In this document: positions 6,604-7,821 of the stretch, in pieces
Layout of the letters: each line of letters opens with the position of its first letter
Numbering within the stretch: the first letter of the stretch is position 1
Assembly (NCBI RefSeq): GCF_002087075.1
Contig: NZ_MWSM01000043.1
Location: 8,405-16,225 of the forward strand
Reading direction: 5' to 3'
Source: Streptococcus pseudopneumoniae ATCC BAA-960 = CCUG 49455
GTDB taxonomy: Bacteria > Bacillota > Bacilli > Lactobacillales > Streptococcaceae
Length of the DNA stretch: 7,821 nt
Position numbers and translations under genes: made by a program
Notes under the pieces: generated by a model
Told to the model about the DNA's origin: nothing
The model's input: the letters and a program-made list of their open reading frames with translations, nothing else
Databases searched by the model: none

Positions 6604-7085
6604 TTAAAGAGCATTGCCACCTTTTTTTAACCAAGCCATGATATCAAAAGTATTTAATGGATCAGACATAATAGCCAGTTCTGGAAGATGTTCCTGACCT
6701 GGAATAACACATTGACTTTTCAAATTTTTATATGGACGATTGACTAAAATTAATTTATTAGAATAAGGAAGATTATCCATCTTATTTAAAATTTCTTCAC
6801 TAGCTGAATCTTTATTATCAAATTTAAAATATAGATTATCCCAATTTATGCGTTTTTTCTTTTTTCCCACTTAGTCCGTGCTTCTTCAATACTAGAATAA
6901 TGTAGAAAATGAATATCTATATCCCCTAAGTGCCCCAAAGGATAAACTTCATGGGTCCAGCTCGGTGAAACAAGTTCCTCTTCGAAAACAAGTTCTTGTT
7001 CCATATAGTACCGAAAATCCTTTGTAAGTTTATAATAATCATCAGGAAGAATAAATAAACCAACAAAAGGTGTTCTATATTGGCT
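6604..7085 (-). pseudogene. DUF1919 (polysaccharide biosynthesis-type) gene, N-terminally truncated and frameshifted
   Basis: Two frames together encode most of a DUF1919-like protein. The first, from about 7079 to 6846, reads YRTPFVGLFILPDDYYKL, then MEQELVFEEE, YPLGHLGDIDIHFLHYSS and TKWEKRKNA before a TAA at 6846-6848. The second, to 6604, continues RINWDNLYFKFDNKD, NLPYSNKLILVNRPY and IPGQEHLPELAIMSDP. One missing A in the A6-G-A6 tract at 6853-6865 explains the break: adding one A joins WEKRK to KRINW. The N-terminal 40-50 residues are gone, replaced by a glycosyltransferase start in another frame. DUF1919 proteins occur in capsule and exopolysaccharide clusters. The part after the shift (6604-6870) is open with a GTG but lacks a ribosome site. 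Visibly more AT-rich than tex, suggesting transfer. Confidence 0.72.
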
Positions 7086-7200
7086 TTACAATAATAACTT
7101 CTATATCTTTAAATGTTTGTCTATCAACTATTAATAAAGACTCTAATAAACTATTTTTATCTCCTTGATGTAATAAAATAACACTGATTAAGCAAGTCAA
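7075..7200 (-). pseudogene. Glycosyltransferase family 2, N-terminal fragment (41 aa)
   Basis: A TTG at 7200 has a perfect AGGAGG (7209-7214) eight bases upstream and opens a frame of 41 codons ending in TAG at 7075. It reads LISVILLHQGD, then SLLIVDRQTFKDIEVIIV. This matches the first strand-helix-strand of GT-A family-2 glycosyltransferases (typical LISVIIPTYN then QTYKNIEIIIVDD). After IIV the match ends and the DUF1919 fragment begins in another frame, so this is a deletion junction near 7079-7088. The acidic DD pair and the rest of the enzyme are missing; it cannot be a working transferase. The intact ribosome site suggests recent decay. Confidence 0.65.
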
Positions 7201-7267
7201 TTTTACTACCTCCTATAATTTTCTGATAATGATTTTCTTCTTATTTCAATTATATAATCATTTAGTT

Positions 7268-7792
7268 TTAAAAAAAGCGTTCCAAACATTCAAAAATAGT
7301 TGAGACTTCCCTTAATAAATCTGTTACTTTCTTTTTCAAGATAGCCCATGCTTGCTCAATAGGATTCAAATCTGGTGAATAAGGTGGTAGAGGTAAGAAA
7401 AAGTGTTTATCTTGGATGCAGAGTTCATCCAAAATGTTCTTGGGATCAAAACTAGCATTGTCCATGACAATAACATGAGGTGTCTTCAAAGCAGGCAGGA
7501 GTTGCGTTTTGAACCACTCCACAAAGAAATCGCTTGTCCTGCTGTTCTTGTAAATCATGGGAGCTATAAACTCTCCGTCTACTTGTCCTGCAACAATTGA
7601 AGTTCGCTCAAAACGACGTCCGCTAATCTTTTCATAGACTTTCTCCCCTCTAGGAGCCCCTGCATAAGGACGATAGAGATAGCGGTCGATTCCTGTTTCA
7701 TCAATATATACGATTGGTAAATCGTTTAGGTTATCCAAAATATCAAGAAACTCAGCGACTTTCTCTGGGTCTTGTTCCTTAAAGCTCGTCAT
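7268..7792 (-). CDS. IS630-type transposase, orfB with DD34E catalytic domain (174 aa)
   Basis: RNase H-fold transposase domain of the IS630/Tc1/mariner superfamily. The catalytic triad is visible: Asp31 in VYIDETGIDRY, Asp111 in VIVMDNASFD, and Glu146 in PPYSPDLNPIEQAW, 34 residues after the second Asp (DD34E). All acidic residues are present. The N-terminal DNA-binding half is encoded by the upstream ORF, which ends at 7789 in another frame; a poly-A tract (7794-7800) at the join would allow a frameshifted fusion. No ribosome site precedes the ATG at 7792, which supports expression as a fusion rather than alone. Ends LERFF near the IS edge. Confidence 0.88.
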   Translation of the reverse strand: MTSFKEQDPEKVAEFLDILDNLNDLPIVYIDETGIDRYLYRPYAGAPRGEKVYEKISGRRFERTSIVAGQVDGEFIAPMIYKNSRTSDFFVEWFKTQLLPALKTPHVIVMDNASFDPKNILDELCIQDKHFFLPLPPYSPDLNPIEQAWAILKKKVTDLLREVSTIFECLERFF

Positions 7793-7821
7793 CTTTTTTT
7801 GAAGTGACCTTCATCTGCTTT
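7789..7821 (-). CDS. IS630-type transposase orfA, C-terminal 10 residues (cut by window edge)
   Basis: The minus strand from the edge reads KADEGHFKKR then TGA at 7789-7791, overlapping the orfB ATG by three bases in a different frame. The A7 run at 7794-7800 lies in the KK codons. Identity is inferred from the adjacent orfB and the two-ORF layout of IS630-Spn1. Confidence 0.6.
   Translation of the reverse strand, partial: KADEGHFKKR

Larger units (their letters stand above)
7264..7821 (-). mobile_element. IS630-family insertion sequence (IS630-Spn1 type), partial; inner boundary approximate
   Basis: The right part of the window holds the C-terminal transposase ORF of an IS630-type element and the last codons of its upstream ORF. 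The rest, including the other end, is beyond the window. The inner terminal repeat could not be placed: the bases after the transposase stop (7214-7267) are AT-rich with several TA sites, and the partner repeat is not available for comparison. Insertion next to the decayed sugar genes fits the usual debris setting of such elements. Confidence 0.8.

Noticed and set aside
7403..7600. 65-codon plus-strand ORF opposite the transposase
   Set aside because: Antisense to the DDE domain; no supporting signals.
1..7821. CRISPR array, tRNA or rRNA
   Set aside because: No regular repeat-spacer pattern, cloverleaf or rRNA-like stretch was seen on either strand.

Overview
The window looks like Streptococcus of the mitis/pneumoniae group. 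The first 50 bases match, as I remember it, the terminal boxC module of the pneumococcal BOX repeat. The right edge carries a two-ORF DD34E transposase of the IS630-Spn1 type. The gene order tex, sprT-like, pspC-like, small membrane protein, AMP-type ABC transporter is one I recall from pneumococcal genomes (SP_0908 to SP_0913 region; locus numbers from memory).

Layout, left to right. 1-50: boxC repeat end. 63-97: bidirectional terminator. 96-2969 (minus strand): a compact operon of three genes. A 36-residue small ORF comes first, then an ABC ATPase and a 10-TM FtsX/BceB-type permease. 2970-3271: a divergent control region with a perfect dyad of the BceR response-regulator type (TTACA-N4-TGTAA), short direct repeats and a good plus-strand promoter. 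3272-3463 (plus strand): a 63-residue two-helix membrane protein behind a long, hairpin-containing leader. 3533-3579: a 17-bp perfect convergent terminator. 3606-6502 (minus strand): tex, an sprT-like zinc protein gene overlapping it, and a pspC-like gene with its own extended -10 promoter and a LiaR/CesR-like palindrome just upstream. 6604-7200: a decayed, AT-rich remnant in which the start of a family-2 glycosyltransferase runs into a frameshifted DUF1919 polysaccharide-type gene. From about 7260 to the edge: an IS630-type insertion sequence cut by the window end.

How it fits together. The centre reads as a cell-envelope stress locus. The transporter family exports or detaches peptide antibiotics such as bacitracin and nisin and is normally switched on by a BceRS-like two-component system, which is not in this window. 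The pspC-like gene carries signs of separate control by a LiaR-type regulator. tex and sprT are a conserved housekeeping pair. The tex -10 box is placed so that transcription would start on the A of the ATG, predicting a leaderless mRNA. The right end is a graveyard of surface-polysaccharide genes next to a mobile element. The least described items are the 36-residue ORF heading the operon and the divergent 63-residue membrane protein that shares its control region.
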